Origin: Rhizophagus irregularis
Taxonomy: Eukaryota > Glomeromycota > Glomeromycetes > Glomerales > Glomeraceae
Assembly: GCF_026210795.1 (NCBI RefSeq)
Contig: NC_089431.1
Coordinates: forward strand, 310,001-374,000
Direction of reading: 5' to 3'
Length of the DNA: 64,000 nucleotides
Of this stretch, positions 11,361 through 22,645 are shown one piece after another (position 1 is the stretch's first letter; each line of letters starts with the position of its first letter). The notes below the pieces were generated by a model. It was not told the origin of the DNA. It made no database searches and was given only the letters and a program-made list of their open reading frames with translations. A program made the translations under genes and the position numbers.

Positions 11361-12866
11361 TTAAATTGAAGTTCGGAATTCACTAGATGGGTCAATAAAA
11401 CCACATTGCTCAGTTTCAAATTTTTTAATAATGCCTAATTTCATATATTTATCAATTGTTGTTTTCATACCCTTTCCATTCACTTCTGAAATAACATTTT
11501 TACTAAAACCAGTATTAATAATTAATGAAAGTGATCTTTGTGATATACGATCTTTCCAGTTTATAAAAAATTCTTGTAATTCTTCATGAAGATTATCTAC
11601 TATTTTACTATGATGACAATCTAAATTTAAACCATAAAAATATTTTTGTGAAAAATTTGCCAAAATTTTGAAGATGGTTTTACCATTAAACCATTCATCA
11701 TCATAACGAACTTTAATAATTTCTAAATATTGACAATTATTTAGAATTAGTTTCAATGTTTCTGGCTCATTCTTCTTAAAAAGGGTACATAGATTTTTAA
11801 GATTTGGACAAAATTTAGATAAAGCTATGTTTAATGAATCATCATAGTATTCATATATATGAAATTGTGTTAAAAATTTTCCATTAATTTCCAAAAAGTT
11901 AATTAGCATTTTACCATGATGGGAGGGATTAAGGTCTATTGGGCGTATAATCTTTATAATCTTTAATTGTAAAAAACGTATATACTGTAATTGATCAAAA
12001 TAAGAATTATTAAAATCGTGATTATATAAATTAAGTTCTTGTAAATTTTTGAACACAGCTATGAATGATAAGTTTAAATCACAACTATATAATATTAATT
12101 TTGTTAATGAAAAAGAATGCTTAGCTAATGAATGGATTATTTTATCAAAAAAATCATTTTCTAAGTCTTTTAACATAACAATTTTTAAATTATTTTGTAA
12201 AGAAATTAAATCTGCCAATCCATTTGAAATATGGAAATTAAAATCTATATATAATGATTGTATATTATGACATATTTTAGATATTTTATAAAAAAATTCA
12301 GAACTAAGATCCGAATCACATTCTAATCTTGTGAGGTTTGCTAAACAGATTTTTGCTCTAGGTGAATAAATAAATTTAAAATTTTCTGTATTACATGAAT
12401 CACCCTCTAAAGCTTTTAATGATGAAATTTGATTCATAAACATTTTTAATATTTCTTGTGATAAGTATTTAACATTTTCTAAGTCTTTTGAAATAATTGA
12501 TTGTTGTTTGTCAAGTGTTCGTCTAGTCATTACTACAATTTTATCAATCGAGATAATTTTGCAAAATGATGCATAATTAAACAATGGACGTTTCTGAATT
12601 GGAATGGTAATACCGTTCTTATGTAAAAATCTTTTTGATTTCTTAGGAAGAAAAGCAATTAAAGTATTAATAATTGATAATAATATAGTATGTGGCCTAT
12701 GATATTCATAAAACTTCCAAACATCCCTCCATAAAATTCTAACTGCAATTACACACCAAAGACTGTTAACTAATAAACATGAATATAAGGTATTTTTATC
12801 ATCATTTAGATATTCAAATATATCAATGAGACAATCATAAGGAAGTTGACAAGGCATTTTATTCAT
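11361..12866 (-). CDS. F-box protein with LRR-like C-terminal region, 501 aa
   Basis: A single open frame starts at ATG 12866. Residues 3-45 form an F-box (LPYDCLIDIFEYLNDD, then LYSCLLVNSLWCVIAVRILW), the part that binds Skp1 in SCF ubiquitin ligases. The rest is Leu/Ile/Asn-rich with irregular repeats of the type L..L.L..C and SLTKLILYSCDL, as in degenerate LRR regions of lineage-expanded fungal F-box proteins. These are presumed substrate-recruiting modules; the substrate is unknown. The length near 500 aa and lack of introns fit this family in arbuscular mycorrhizal fungi. A second in-frame Met at residue 4 is an alternative start. The decayed copy just downstream shows tandem duplication. 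Function as a ubiquitin-ligase adaptor is family knowledge; activity is not tested here. Confidence 0.9.
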   Translation of the reverse strand: MNKMPCQLPYDCLIDIFEYLNDDKNTLYSCLLVNSLWCVIAVRILWRDVWKFYEYHRPHTILLSIINTLIAFLPKKSKRFLHKNGITIPIQKRPLFNYASFCKIISIDKIVVMTRRTLDKQQSIISKDLENVKYLSQEILKMFMNQISSLKALEGDSCNTENFKFIYSPRAKICLANLTRLECDSDLSSEFFYKISKICHNIQSLYIDFNFHISNGLADLISLQNNLKIVMLKDLENDFFDKIIHSLAKHSFSLTKLILYSCDLNLSFIAVFKNLQELNLYNHDFNNSYFDQLQYIRFLQLKIIKIIRPIDLNPSHHGKMLINFLEINGKFLTQFHIYEYYDDSLNIALSKFCPNLKNLCTLFKKNEPETLKLILNNCQYLEIIKVRYDDEWFNGKTIFKILANFSQKYFYGLNLDCHHSKIVDNLHEELQEFFINWKDRISQRSLSLIINTGFSKNVISEVNGKGMKTTIDKYMKLGIIKKFETEQCGFIDPSSEFRTSI

Positions 12867-14660
12867 TCTTAATGGTTTATTGAATTTGGTGTAAGATATA
12901 TGAAAAATTAAAATATGATTGCGTAGTTATGACTGTAAACATAATCAAAATCATAAATACTGAATCAAAATTATAAATACCGGGTCAAAATTAGTAAAAT
13001 ATAATATAAAAAAAAAGCATTTTGGGTGTTTCATTTATGTAATACATTTGTTTAAAAAAATATCGTATGATTTATTGATTGTCAACCATTATAAAAAATG
13101 ACAGTTTGCTAGTAATTTTTTAGATCCATTGCTACAACTATATCTTTTAAGAATAATATTGAGTTAATAGTTTCTTGATCATTAAAGGATGTTAGTTTTC
13201 TCATGATGTATTTTCTAATGTAACATATATATTGAAGAATTATTAATTGTTGTGAAATATTTTCATATTAAAACACAAATTTCAATAAATTATTTTAAAA
13301 TGTAGTTTCTTTAAGGGCCGTTTTTTCTTTTGTTAATAATCAAAAATTATTACAAAAAAAACAGATTGATATTGTACCTACGTATCCGATTCATACGAAG
13401 CCACATAATGTTGACTGTTCTAGGAGTGGTGTCTTAGTATTTATAAGCATAAATAGATTTTCTGAAGTGCAGAAGAGTTTGTGAGAGAACATAAACTAAT
13501 TCATATGTAATAAAAATTGTCTATCTGCAAGTTTCAAAATTACTTAACTTCAAACTCATTTTTAATTATTCTCAAAAAGTTCTCTCTCTCTCTCATAAAG
13601 TAAGTACTATAAAAAGAAATCGGCTATGAATCATAAACACATTTTGGTTTCCTAAGGGGTTGTATATCAGCAGCAACAATTTCTTATTTGGTACTATATG
13701 AAATGCAAGAACATTATTAATCAAATCTTCAGGTAATATTATACTTTTAAAAGAAAATCTTTCGAAATTTATATGATAAAATCTAATTAAGGGATAAATC
13801 TACAAAGGGCTCTTTCCATAACTATGATTTCTCCTTATTCTTCTTTTTAACATCTTGCTGAATAAAAGGATACTGAGAAAAACACCATTTAATCAAGTTG
13901 TCCATATATCGATTTCGTCCAATTATAAATCATCTCGTTTTAAAAGTAATTCTAGTAAAGGTACCTCTAAATTAATAAATTTATCAGATTTAAATAATAT
14001 AATATATCTGGTTTAGTACAAATATCTTTGAGAAAATAATCCATAAATCTTTAAAAATCTCATGTTTATAGATTGTTCAAAAATTTCTAGAATTCCTCAA
14101 ATTTTACCTTCATTATGTTCTAATTATATTAATGCAATACATACTAACATATTGTATAACGCTTATCATTTACAAATCGAGTATGCCATCTTTATTTAAC
14201 AAATAACAACTCGCTATAGAATAAATAAATTTAATGTAGACATAATTTCAAATTTTTCGCATAAAAAATCAGAAAAGTATGTAAAGTAGAAGATAAATCT
14301 GAAAATAATAAATTTCTGGTTTATTCATTATGATTAACTTTTCATAATAATCATAAACATTTTTTTATTAGGATTAAAAAATAAATTATTTGCACAAAAA
14401 ATTCAGCTTTTAGATATGAAACATGATCTTGGACGTCTGCATAATAACACAGTTATTAGGTAGGGGGTTAACAGTTCAGTGATATTTCAACTCCCCTACC
14501 CAATAATATCGCTTATGGACCATTTCGCTGCACAGACCTTATTGTTGTGATCATTTGTTTTGTAATAATCAGAGAAATGAATTAACAAATAGGAAGACAC
14601 TATACAAACCCAATGGGAAACTGGAAAAAAAGAAGACAGACTAATTAATAAGAAAATCAC
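12867..14660. other. Intergenic with old coding-like debris
   Basis: No intact gene. Around 13640-14200 one meets stretches with better codon structure, for example a plus-strand frame near 13870-14020 (KSSRFKSNSSKGTSKLINLS), but with frequent stops and no recognisable family. The tail 14200-14375 resembles 18390-18580 (both hold GATTAACTTTTCATAAT), so a dispersed repeat ends here. Confidence 0.3.
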
Positions 14661-14662
14661 CT

Positions 14663-14679
14663 CCAAGAATTGAACTTGG
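14663..14679 (-). repeat. tRNA-like T-arm / B-box, possible SINE relic
   Basis: On the minus strand CCAAGTTCAATTCTTGG is a 5-bp stem with a 7-nt TTCAATT loop, exactly the geometry of a tRNA T-arm, and contains a B-box-like GTTCAATTC. No convincing D-arm, anticodon arm or acceptor stem could be built around it, so this is not a tRNA gene. It may be a fragment of a tRNA-derived element. Confidence 0.3.
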
Positions 14680-14802
14680 ACACAGAAATTGTGGAACCAA
14701 CGGTGATGGATAATTGTTGAGTTGATAAGTTATTAAGGAAAGAACTCAACAAAGGAATGAAATAAAGGATATCACATGTGAAGAAGGAAATCACATGAGA
14801 TA

Positions 14803-15055
14803 GGTCAAATGATCAAGAAAGGTAAATCTTACAAGACAAAGGATCTCTCTGACACCAATCAGCACAGTGCAATGCTTCATGGGCGATGCAAACGATCCCC
14901 TTGTAAAATTTATCTATCTAAGAATGGTCAAATGATCAAAAAAGGGTAAATTTTTACAAGACAAAGGATCTCTCTGACACCAATCAGCACAGTGCAATGC
15001 TTCATGGGCGATGCAAACGATCCCCTTGTAAAAATTATCTATCTAAGAATGGTCA
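14803..15055. repeat. About 124-bp direct tandem duplication
   Basis: Two adjacent copies, starting at 14803 and 14926, each begin GGTCAAATGATCAA and share AGGATCTCTCTGACACCAAT followed by a GC-richer block ending GATCCCCTTGTAAAA. The start of a third copy (GGTCAA) follows at 15051. The core is nearly identical. It is unusually GC-rich for this window and does not encode an open frame. Confidence 0.9.
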
Positions 15056-16662
15056 AGTATTCCCGAGTTGACCAAAGGGTAAAGATTACGTCTCCATGCT
15101 ATATTTGGTAAGCAATGGACCTAGCTACGTAATATAAAATTATTTAATTAAATAATAATTTCTAAACTATTGGGAATTAAGGGTATTTTTTAAATTAACT
15201 ATTAATTCAATGTTATATTTGTAAAAAGAAAGTAAAGATAAAAGAAATAATATTGTATAATGAGTAAACTCATAAAGAAAATCAAGAAAATAAAGAATAA
15301 AATCAAGAAATGAAAGAAAAATTGATAAAGTATAATATGAAAAATTTGAAATAAGGAAAGATTTAAAAAGAGAGAGATTTGATAGGAGGAGAAGAGGAAG
15401 ATTTGAAAAAGAGAAATTTAGGGAAAGGTAAAAGAATATTTGAATTATATATTTTATCATAATAAAGAATAAAACAAGTATATGGTTGAGAAGGTTTGTA
15501 TATATAATTAAAAGAGCAAAAAGAATGTATAAGTAAGTAATGAAAAATGGTAAGTATTGAAATGTAAATGGTTCAGTTTGAAGATGAGAAGGAAAACATT
15601 TGTCAATAGGGATGCTATTAAGAGGAGTATTAATGAAATTTGGACACATTTGGAAAGACATTTTGTATTATTAGATTTTAGCAGAAATTTAAAATTTGAA
15701 GAAAATTTGTTGCTTGACTTGAAAGTAAAATTTGTTGCTTGAAAAAGTTGAAAATAAATTTGCTTTGAAGTTTGAATTTTAATTTTTCCTTGAAAAAGTT
15801 TAAGGGTATATATATATTTTTAAAAACCTTTAGTAGCTAATAATGAAATAGAGTAACTTATTATGATTCATAAAAAAAATTTAGATCATGCATGAGTCAC
15901 ATCTATTACATCAATTAATTTATAGTTATTTATCCTAAACTAGTAATATGAGTTAGCTTAATGATGACTAATACAGTAGTGATTTCTGAAGATGATTAAT
16001 TTAAAATAAAAAATTCTTTTTAATTAAATCAATTAAAAATAAAATATAAGGTAATTTTTTCTGGAATTGTCAACAAAACAATTGGTAAAATATCAGTTAT
16101 TTTTAATGAGTCATAGGACATTATCTATCTATAATCATGATTAAAAAGAATTTTCATCTATTAGATCAGTGGAACTCATCTACATTTATCTAAATTTGGT
16201 ACATATTCAAGATTTTACGGCTTATTGTCCGAAGCGAAAGCGTAGGACACTTCCAATAATAATAGGTATTCATTTGGACGAAATGAAACATATTTTAAGA
16301 ATTATATACTTAAACCCAATAATATTCAATACATATCATGATAAACATAATATATTGGTCAGTCTAGGATCATGCTGGTTTTGACGGACTGATATTTTTG
16401 TTAATGGCTAAAATAATTGATATTTTTTTTTTTCATCAGTTAAATATGACAAGAAGATTTACAGTTTAGTATATTTAAAAATATTTCTAGTCTATAGTTT
16501 TTTCCCGCTCTCAGCTGATATATTGTATGAGTGATAAAAAATTTGACTAAATCAGATCGGTAGTACTTGGTAGACTTACTGCGTGTATTATATTTTTGAC
16601 GTGTTTCAATTTTTTCGTGATCGCATCACGTGATCACACACGTCTTGATGTTTAGTGATTTA
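15056..16662. other. Intergenic; purine-rich tract and a hairpin
   Basis: 15170-15740 is a strongly purine-rich plus strand, which creates long spurious open frames on both strands. At 16223-16248 ATTGTCC...GGACA encloses GAAGCGAAAGC, a relative of the hairpin at 29682-29708. No gene is supported. Confidence 0.35.
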
Positions 16663-18789
16663 ATAGGTATGCATAAATTAAATATATATACTGTAATATA
16701 GACGATATAGACGCAAGTTTATAATAAAGTATATAAAATTGTTATACAATAGTTATTCATATCATAATCATGAGTCATCTTTTGTGTAAATTTAGCCAAA
16801 CAAAAAAAACAAAATTGTATTTCGCAAGAAATATCACATTCATTTATTAAATAAGTTGTTTCAGAAAAAAAATTCATTTTTTGTGTGTCCTCTTTTGCGT
16901 CTTCTCTTTCGTGTCTTCTCTCTTCTCTCTTTTCTTTAAGTATTTTCTTTTCAGTCGTGTCTTCTCATTTATTTAGGTCTTCTCTTTTCTTTAGGTTTTC
17001 TTTTTCTTTAGGTTTTCTCTTTTCTTTAGGTTTTAAGAAAAATATAAATTTAGTTATACCATCACCGTCACCAAACAAATACAATAGAACATTGTTTAAC
17101 TACATTACGTCAACTTCGCATTTATCTGGCTGATCGCAATAAAGAATATTCAATCTGAAATTTGACGTCGTGAAATCGACAAGGTGAAATCGCATAACAG
17201 CCATATTGTACTTTTTTTGTCAAATCTTCTACCCAAGATTCCTTCTATCACAGAATTACCCAAAGGTGCAGCAAATATATTCTTCTACTAGTACAGTAAG
17301 TTATAACTTTTATACTCATTTTATACTCATATTTATTTTACTGATTACATTACTTATGCATAACATCTATTCTTGATTTGTTAGTCCAAAAAGCTATAAT
17401 ACGTCAAAAATGGTCAAACCGCAAGATTGCCACGAAATTCAGCGATTTCATCTTAAAAATGAACAAATTCTGAGTTTAAATTATTAATTATATCAAATAC
17501 GTTATAAAAAGGACTCTCAAGTTCGAACTCGCGTGATACATTTAATTGGGATTATCATCACATAATAGAAATTTATAATTATTAATTAAATTATCTTAAT
17601 AAGAACTATAATATCTAAACTTATGCACAAGCCAAGTTTAGGTCGAAAGTCATATACTGTACCTGAATATATGAAGAGTAGAGCAAAGAGATTTTGGTCA
17701 TCAAAACAATACATTACTATCTACTATTGCAGCAAAAAACCCACATGCACGAAACTATCCTATGAAATCTATCCTAAATATACTTATCCTGATTTAAAAC
17801 GATAATACTATTCCTTCCTTCCGGAATTCTTATGAACCTTTTGTCGTCCTTCCATGTTATCCGTATATACTCTCTTCGTCTTGTCCTCTTTTACTAGATA
17901 TCCGATTATCGCTTCCTTTGTTGGAAACTTGTTTGAATTATAAGGTAGGAAAGCGGGAATTACGTTTTTGTCCACTTTACAGTCCTCCTTTAATTGTTTT
18001 GTTAACAAATTCCCAAAATGACGATTATCTGCTGAATCCGTAAACTCTCAGTCTATATTAATGAATGTAGAGCTACAGACTACAGTTTTTATAGTCAACC
18101 ACGTCCTTCTCTGTCAGAGAATTCTTTTTGTTGAGAGTCTTACGATCGGTTTATCTCTCCAATCCTCGTCTTCGTTTTTACTTTTTTGACTCCTTGAAGT
18201 CACGTGATTGCTGGTCTTTCCTTAGAGATCGACCACAATTTTAACGACTTTTTCAGGTCTGACCAACGGACGTATCACTTCTTTCCTTAACTCATTCTCC
18301 TTTTTTCTTCCAAATCATCAAGCGCCCATTCAAAGCGGCCGTCTATCTTGTCCGAGTCAACCGTTCCCAACGAATTATAATTATTATGATTCGATAAATT
18401 AACAACTCGTTAGGTAATAAGCAAATATAATGTAGTTCAAATATTTCTTTATACATTTCTAAAATTTTCATATCAAAATTGCATGTTAAAGTGTAAAAGC
18501 TTAAAAATAATAAATTTCTAGTTCACTTATCATGATTAACTTTTCATAATTTATCACTTCGTCGTAAATATTTTTAGGATTCACGGAACTAAGTTTTCCG
18601 AATTTTTTTTTTGATCATGTTCGCTTATCCTTCGTGCTGCAACTATGTTACCCTAGTTCCTCCATTGCTCATTCTCGACTAAAAACAAAATAAGAAATAG
18701 AAAAAAAAACTAAAAAGATAAAAAAAATAGACAAAATATATAATAATAAATTGATTATGATAAATGTTAAAACATGGCCAAAAAAAAGT
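16663..18789. other. Intergenic; dispersed repeats and unplaced ORF debris
   Basis: 16740-16800 (AATCATGAGTCATC, TGTGTAAATTTA) recurs at 52490-52520. 16880-17035 is a pyrimidine-rich TTCTCTTTTCTTTAGG array. 17623-17805 (plus) and 18008-17808 (minus) are open frames of about 60 aa. The minus one continues upstream through several frames to about 18380, with protein-like composition (EDCKVDKNVIPAFLPYNSNK). Neither is recognised; decayed genes are more likely than real ones. Confidence 0.3.
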
Positions 18790-19610
18790 GAAAAAATAAT
18801 AAATTAATTCACTGTTTCTGCTAATGATGGATTACCTTTAATACGATTTAAAATTTAAGATCGGATAACGGTTTTTCCTGTTACTATTTTTTTCTCGCTT
18901 GCAGATGAGTACGCATTCTAGAGTGCATTGAGGCCTAATGTGATAATAGATAATTTCGAAATAATTGAATTTGAGAGATCGTCTTCTCTCTTACAACTCC
19001 CTCAGCAAAGTGGCGAGGAAACAAAACAAACGTGACATATCCAATATCCTCATTTTTACTTGTATTTTGTAAATATCTAATTTCTCTCCTTGCTTGAGTA
19101 TAGTACTTGTGGAGCATTTTGAATAGCTGAATGACGACGTGCATCAACAAATTCCTTAAAAACACCTTGTCAAATATCCTTTAATAATGTAGTAAAGATT
19201 ACAATGACTCTATCAAATTGGGCCTGAATATAAATAGCTTCCTGATTTCTATAATGAATTTGCATGAGATCAGGTTTTAGGTTGGGTTGTTTTTCATCTT
19301 CAAATCGAGCTTGTTGTTCAAATGCACGTTCAAATTTAATTAAAGTTAATTTCTTTACCAGTTCTTCTCTTTGACTTTTATCTTCAGGTAGTTTTTACAA
19401 GTTAAATTCTAAAGTAACACCATATCTTCTTTAGGGACACAATATGGGCCATATTCTCTCTGTAACATTTAGATTCTGGAGTTGAAAGATAGTAAGCTAC
19501 ACCATCGAAATCGACTAGTCATATCCAAAGCTGTAGGTTCAAGATTCACAATCAGCTGGTTTAGCGCCTCTTCTTTCTCTTATAACTTTTTTCAGAATTT
19601 TGACATATAC
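18790..19610 (-). pseudogene. ARPC2 (Arp2/3 complex p34 subunit) pseudogene
   Basis: Read on the minus strand and switching frame several times, the translation follows the ARPC2 family in order. The pieces are VDFDGVAYYLSTPESK (family DFDG), LQREYGPYCVP, then YGVTLEFNL and KLPEDKSQREELVKKLTLIK, then MQIHYRNQEAIYIQAQFDRV followed by IVIFTTLLKD, then ARRHSAIQNAPQVLYS, then NEDIGYVTFVLFPRHF, and finally MHSRMRTHLQA and LNRIKGNP. ARPC2 nucleates branched actin with the other six subunits. Here at least five frameshifts or stops interrupt the frame, and no introns or start codon can be fixed. The N-terminal 30 or so residues are not recognisable. It is a dead, possibly processed, copy; a functional gene must exist elsewhere in the genome. 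Confidence 0.85.
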
Positions 19611-20034
19611 TATTTCGCTAGATGAAACACTTTCTTTCTTGATTTTCTCATATTATAGGACTAAATTGCAAAAATATCTTATTAATATTTAAAATAAAAT
19701 TTTACATGAATTTATTAGTAAATAAAACTTCCTCTTTATTATCTTATGCAGTGAAATAAATCAAATAGCAGCACCCCCACTAATAAATCAATTTCTTGTT
19801 AAATTTTTTCGTAAAAATTTTTCTCGCACTTTTATTTTTTGATCAGGTTTAACGATCGGAATGATACTGTAAGTGCCGATTTTATTTTATATTTTTTTCA
19901 CATTAAAATTTTTTTTCATAAGATATTTTTTTTAGCCGTTTTTGTTTTAGGTTTAGATTGAAGCTGTAGTGTATGATTTGAATAAATTATAAAATTCACA
20001 CATTTTGAGTACTATCACCTGTCACATTTTCAAG
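19611..20034. other. Spacer between two pseudogenes
   Basis: AT-rich, stops in all frames. The part near 20000-20034 may hold further frame-shifted residues of the kinase-type fragment. Otherwise nothing is seen. Confidence 0.3.
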
Positions 20035-20225
20035 TAATTTCCTAAAAGAAATGCGTTTTTATCGCTTTAGTTTTTTCATCTTCTGTAAGAGATTTATCAG
20101 CAAGAAGTGTTTGTTTTCGAAATTCAAAATGTTTGTGTATATTATTATAAATAATAGTACATATCTAATAATGCAAATGATCTATTAAGTGCTGCCTGAA
20201 CTACTTCATTTCGAATATTAGACAT
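20035..20225 (-). pseudogene. N-terminal fragment of a fungal kinase-family gene
   Basis: From ATG 20225 (minus) the frame reads MSNIRNEVVQAALNRSFALL then DMYYYL and a stop. Shifted by one base it continues with HKHFEFRKQTLLADKSLTED and EKTKAIKTHF before ending. The FRKQT.LADKSL..DEK string is, from memory of this fungal group, typical of the N-terminus that precedes a Cys-rich segment and kinase domain in expanded kinase genes. No kinase domain follows; the ARPC2 pseudogene comes next on the same strand. Confidence 0.5.
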
Positions 20226-21307
20226 GATGCAATCTTATATTATCTTTTTATAAATTAAGAAATTTGTAGAAAAAGAAGGTTTAGTTTCGTTGATCAGCAT
20301 CCGATTAAATTAGCAGTTAGGTGTAACAAAATATTACACCATCACACTATGGCAGATCAACCACTATATCGGAATTTATTAAAAACGATTGTAAATTTAT
20401 TAATTTTTTCAATAGTTATATATTTTTTCTCCGAATATTTAATATCATTGAAATCAATAAATTATTGACTTTTTTCCTTGTAAATCTTTTTAATATTCAT
20501 TTTATTTATTTAATCTCTATAAATTAAGAATACTTTCCTGCATTTTCACCAATATCTAAAAATTTAATATATTTTAATGTTATTTTTTGCTGTACAATAT
20601 ATTGCCTTATATATGAAATAGTTGGTTTAAGCGCTACAAAAAGCTTATTTAAACTATAAATAAAGTATGTTGATAAAAGGGTTACAAATCACAATACTTC
20701 ATGGCTTAATAATAAACTTTTTTTTTGTGACGATCTTTAATAAGTTTATCCGAATAAATTGCTATAGTGTAATGCCGGAATCATCTAGCAACTTTAATAG
20801 TTATGAGGCGTAGTTTTATATTTACATGGTTTAAGTGTATAAATTTATTTTTTATTTTTAGATTTTTAGAATGAGCATGAGTATAAACTGGACATGTGAA
20901 TAAATAATCGTCAATATTTAAACGAGGCTTAAGAAAATTGAGGCTTAGGAAATTGGAGGCTCAGAGGAGATCAAGAAAATGAAGAAGTTTCTAATTAAGG
21001 AAAACAGTTTCATATTTTAGAAAAGTATAAATAAGATCTTATTTCAATTAAAGGAATAAGAATTTTCTTATTTATTATTATATTTTTGATTTATCTTATG
21101 ATAGAATAATAAAGGAATATTTTGTTAACGACTCAACGTCTCAACGTGGTAAGGAACCCATACCACGGGATTGAGCGTTACAATGGTAGTACAAATTGTG
21201 GCGTTTTAATACTCCAACCAACTTATTCGTTTTTAATTTTTTTTTTTTTTTTTACGTATTATAATTCTAAAATTACTCACATATATAACGGATTCAAACT
21301 GGTTAGT
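20226..21307. other. Intergenic with dispersed repeat copy 1
   Basis: No gene. 20766-20850 is one of three copies of a dispersed repeat (see 41536-41650 and 50235-50340). 21254-21307 is the degraded promoter/leader of the kinase pseudogene that follows, recognisable by ACGTATTATAATTCT. Confidence 0.4.
20766..20850. repeat. Dispersed repeat, copy 1
   Basis: Contains GTGTAATGCCG, TTATGAGGCGTAGT-TTATAT and TTAAGTGTATAAA in the same order as at 41536-41650. A third copy at 50235-50340 has GGGGCGCAGTATTATATTTA. Ends are not defined by inverted repeats. Confidence 0.6.
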
Positions 21308-22645
21308 ATGGAAAAAAAGCCGAAGAATTTAGAGAAGGAATTTGTTTCTAATAGATATCAGGTAATATTAATATTAATTCATATTAGTTATCATGATAAT
21401 TTTAGCAATATTATATTTTTAGTTAAATAATATATGTGTATATATATATGATTTTTTTTTTTAAACATTAAAAGCGTCATGTCATGATTTTTACTGTTAA
21501 ATCAGAAGATGTGAATTAAAGATTAATTTATATGAAAGAGTTAGAAAAAAGAAAACAAGTATATTGAATATGCGGAGAATGTAATGAACTTAGAACAGGG
21601 TGGAAATAGTGTCAACCTTATGATGCTAAAAGATTTAAGGATAACTTTAAAAATGAGACTAGTGGAAATAAAGATATTGACAAATTTATACAACACACAA
21701 CTTAATGTTATACATCATGAAAAATGCCCTGAATGGATAATTTTTGAAAAATTTCAAAATATCACTTACTATATTGCAGAAGGAGGTTTTAGTAAGATTT
21801 ATACAACAGAGTGGTCTGAAGGATTATATTTGAAAATCAAAAATGGGTTTAATAAATATACTAAATATAATAAATATGTATTGAAAAGTTTAAATAACTC
21901 TTCTGAAATAAGTACAAATGAGGTAATTTAAATTTATTTTGTCTTTTATTTAAAAAGTTGTTATTTGTATTTATTTATTTTTCCTTTTCGACAATCAGGT
22001 TAAAACTCATCTTCAGATTTATCTTTATGAGGTTGTTCGTAACTCAAGATCCAAATGCTAAGGAATATATGATGGTCTTATTCTATTGTAAAGATGGAAA
22101 TTTGAGAAATTATTTGAACATTTCTAAAGATTATATAGATTATGAAGCAGATATTCATAATGCTGGATTTATCCATAAAGGTTTTCATTCGGTAATATAT
22201 TACTTAATAGTTGGCCAATTATAAGTGATCTAGGAATGTGTCAATCAGCAAATAAGCAAACAGTTAAAGAAGAAGGAATTTATGGAGTATTGCCATATAT
22301 TGCACAAAAAATTTTATGTGGATATCAATATACAAAAGCGGCAGATATTTACTCATTTGGAATAATAATAATGAACGAATTTCTTTCTAAAGAAATTCCT
22401 TTTAATGATATTCCTCATGACGTACTTGTATGTTAAACTTATTAAGTATTTATTTGGGTTAAATTAGTTATGGAATTATAATATATCTCTTTTAGTATCT
22501 TTGTTAGTTGTTGATAGAATTTTTAAATATAAAATATGTAACAACAATTTCTAAAGATGTACCAAAATTACTTGCAGATTTGATAATAAAATGTTGGGAT
22601 GCTGAAATAGAAAATAGAACAGTTCATGTGATGACGCGCATTTTA
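21308..22645 (+). pseudogene. TKL-type kinase pseudogene, first of the array
   Basis: Same exon order as the intact paralogues at 25193 and 34255. Exon 1 is 21308-21361 (MEKKPKNLEKEF). Exon 2 is about 21475-21924, with the zinc-knuckle motif broken by TGA and TAG codons, a 2-base loss at CAACACACAACTT, and the Gly loop IAEGGFSKIY. Exon 3, about 21999-22430, has lost bases before TQDP, a stretch of helix E, and the catalytic Asp (HKGFHS instead of HKDFHS); APE has become AQK. Similarity ends at KCWDAEIENRT (about 22620). At least five independent lesions make it clearly non-functional. It shares downstream sequence (23990-24350) with the region after the second intact gene (36510-36830). Confidence 0.9.

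Noticed and set aside
14663-14679. tRNA gene
   Set aside because: Only the T-arm is present; no acceptor, D- or anticodon arm can be paired around it.
15167-15661. 164-codon minus-strand frame rich in Phe/Leu/Ser/Tyr
   Set aside because: The plus strand is a purine-rich tract, so the frame is open because TTA/CTA-type stops are rare there. There is no amphipathic or domain pattern. The opposite frame at 15557 is equally unconvincing.
16885-17133. 82-codon Ser/Phe-rich frame
   Set aside because: Product of the TTCTCTTTTCTTTAGG pyrimidine array, not a gene.
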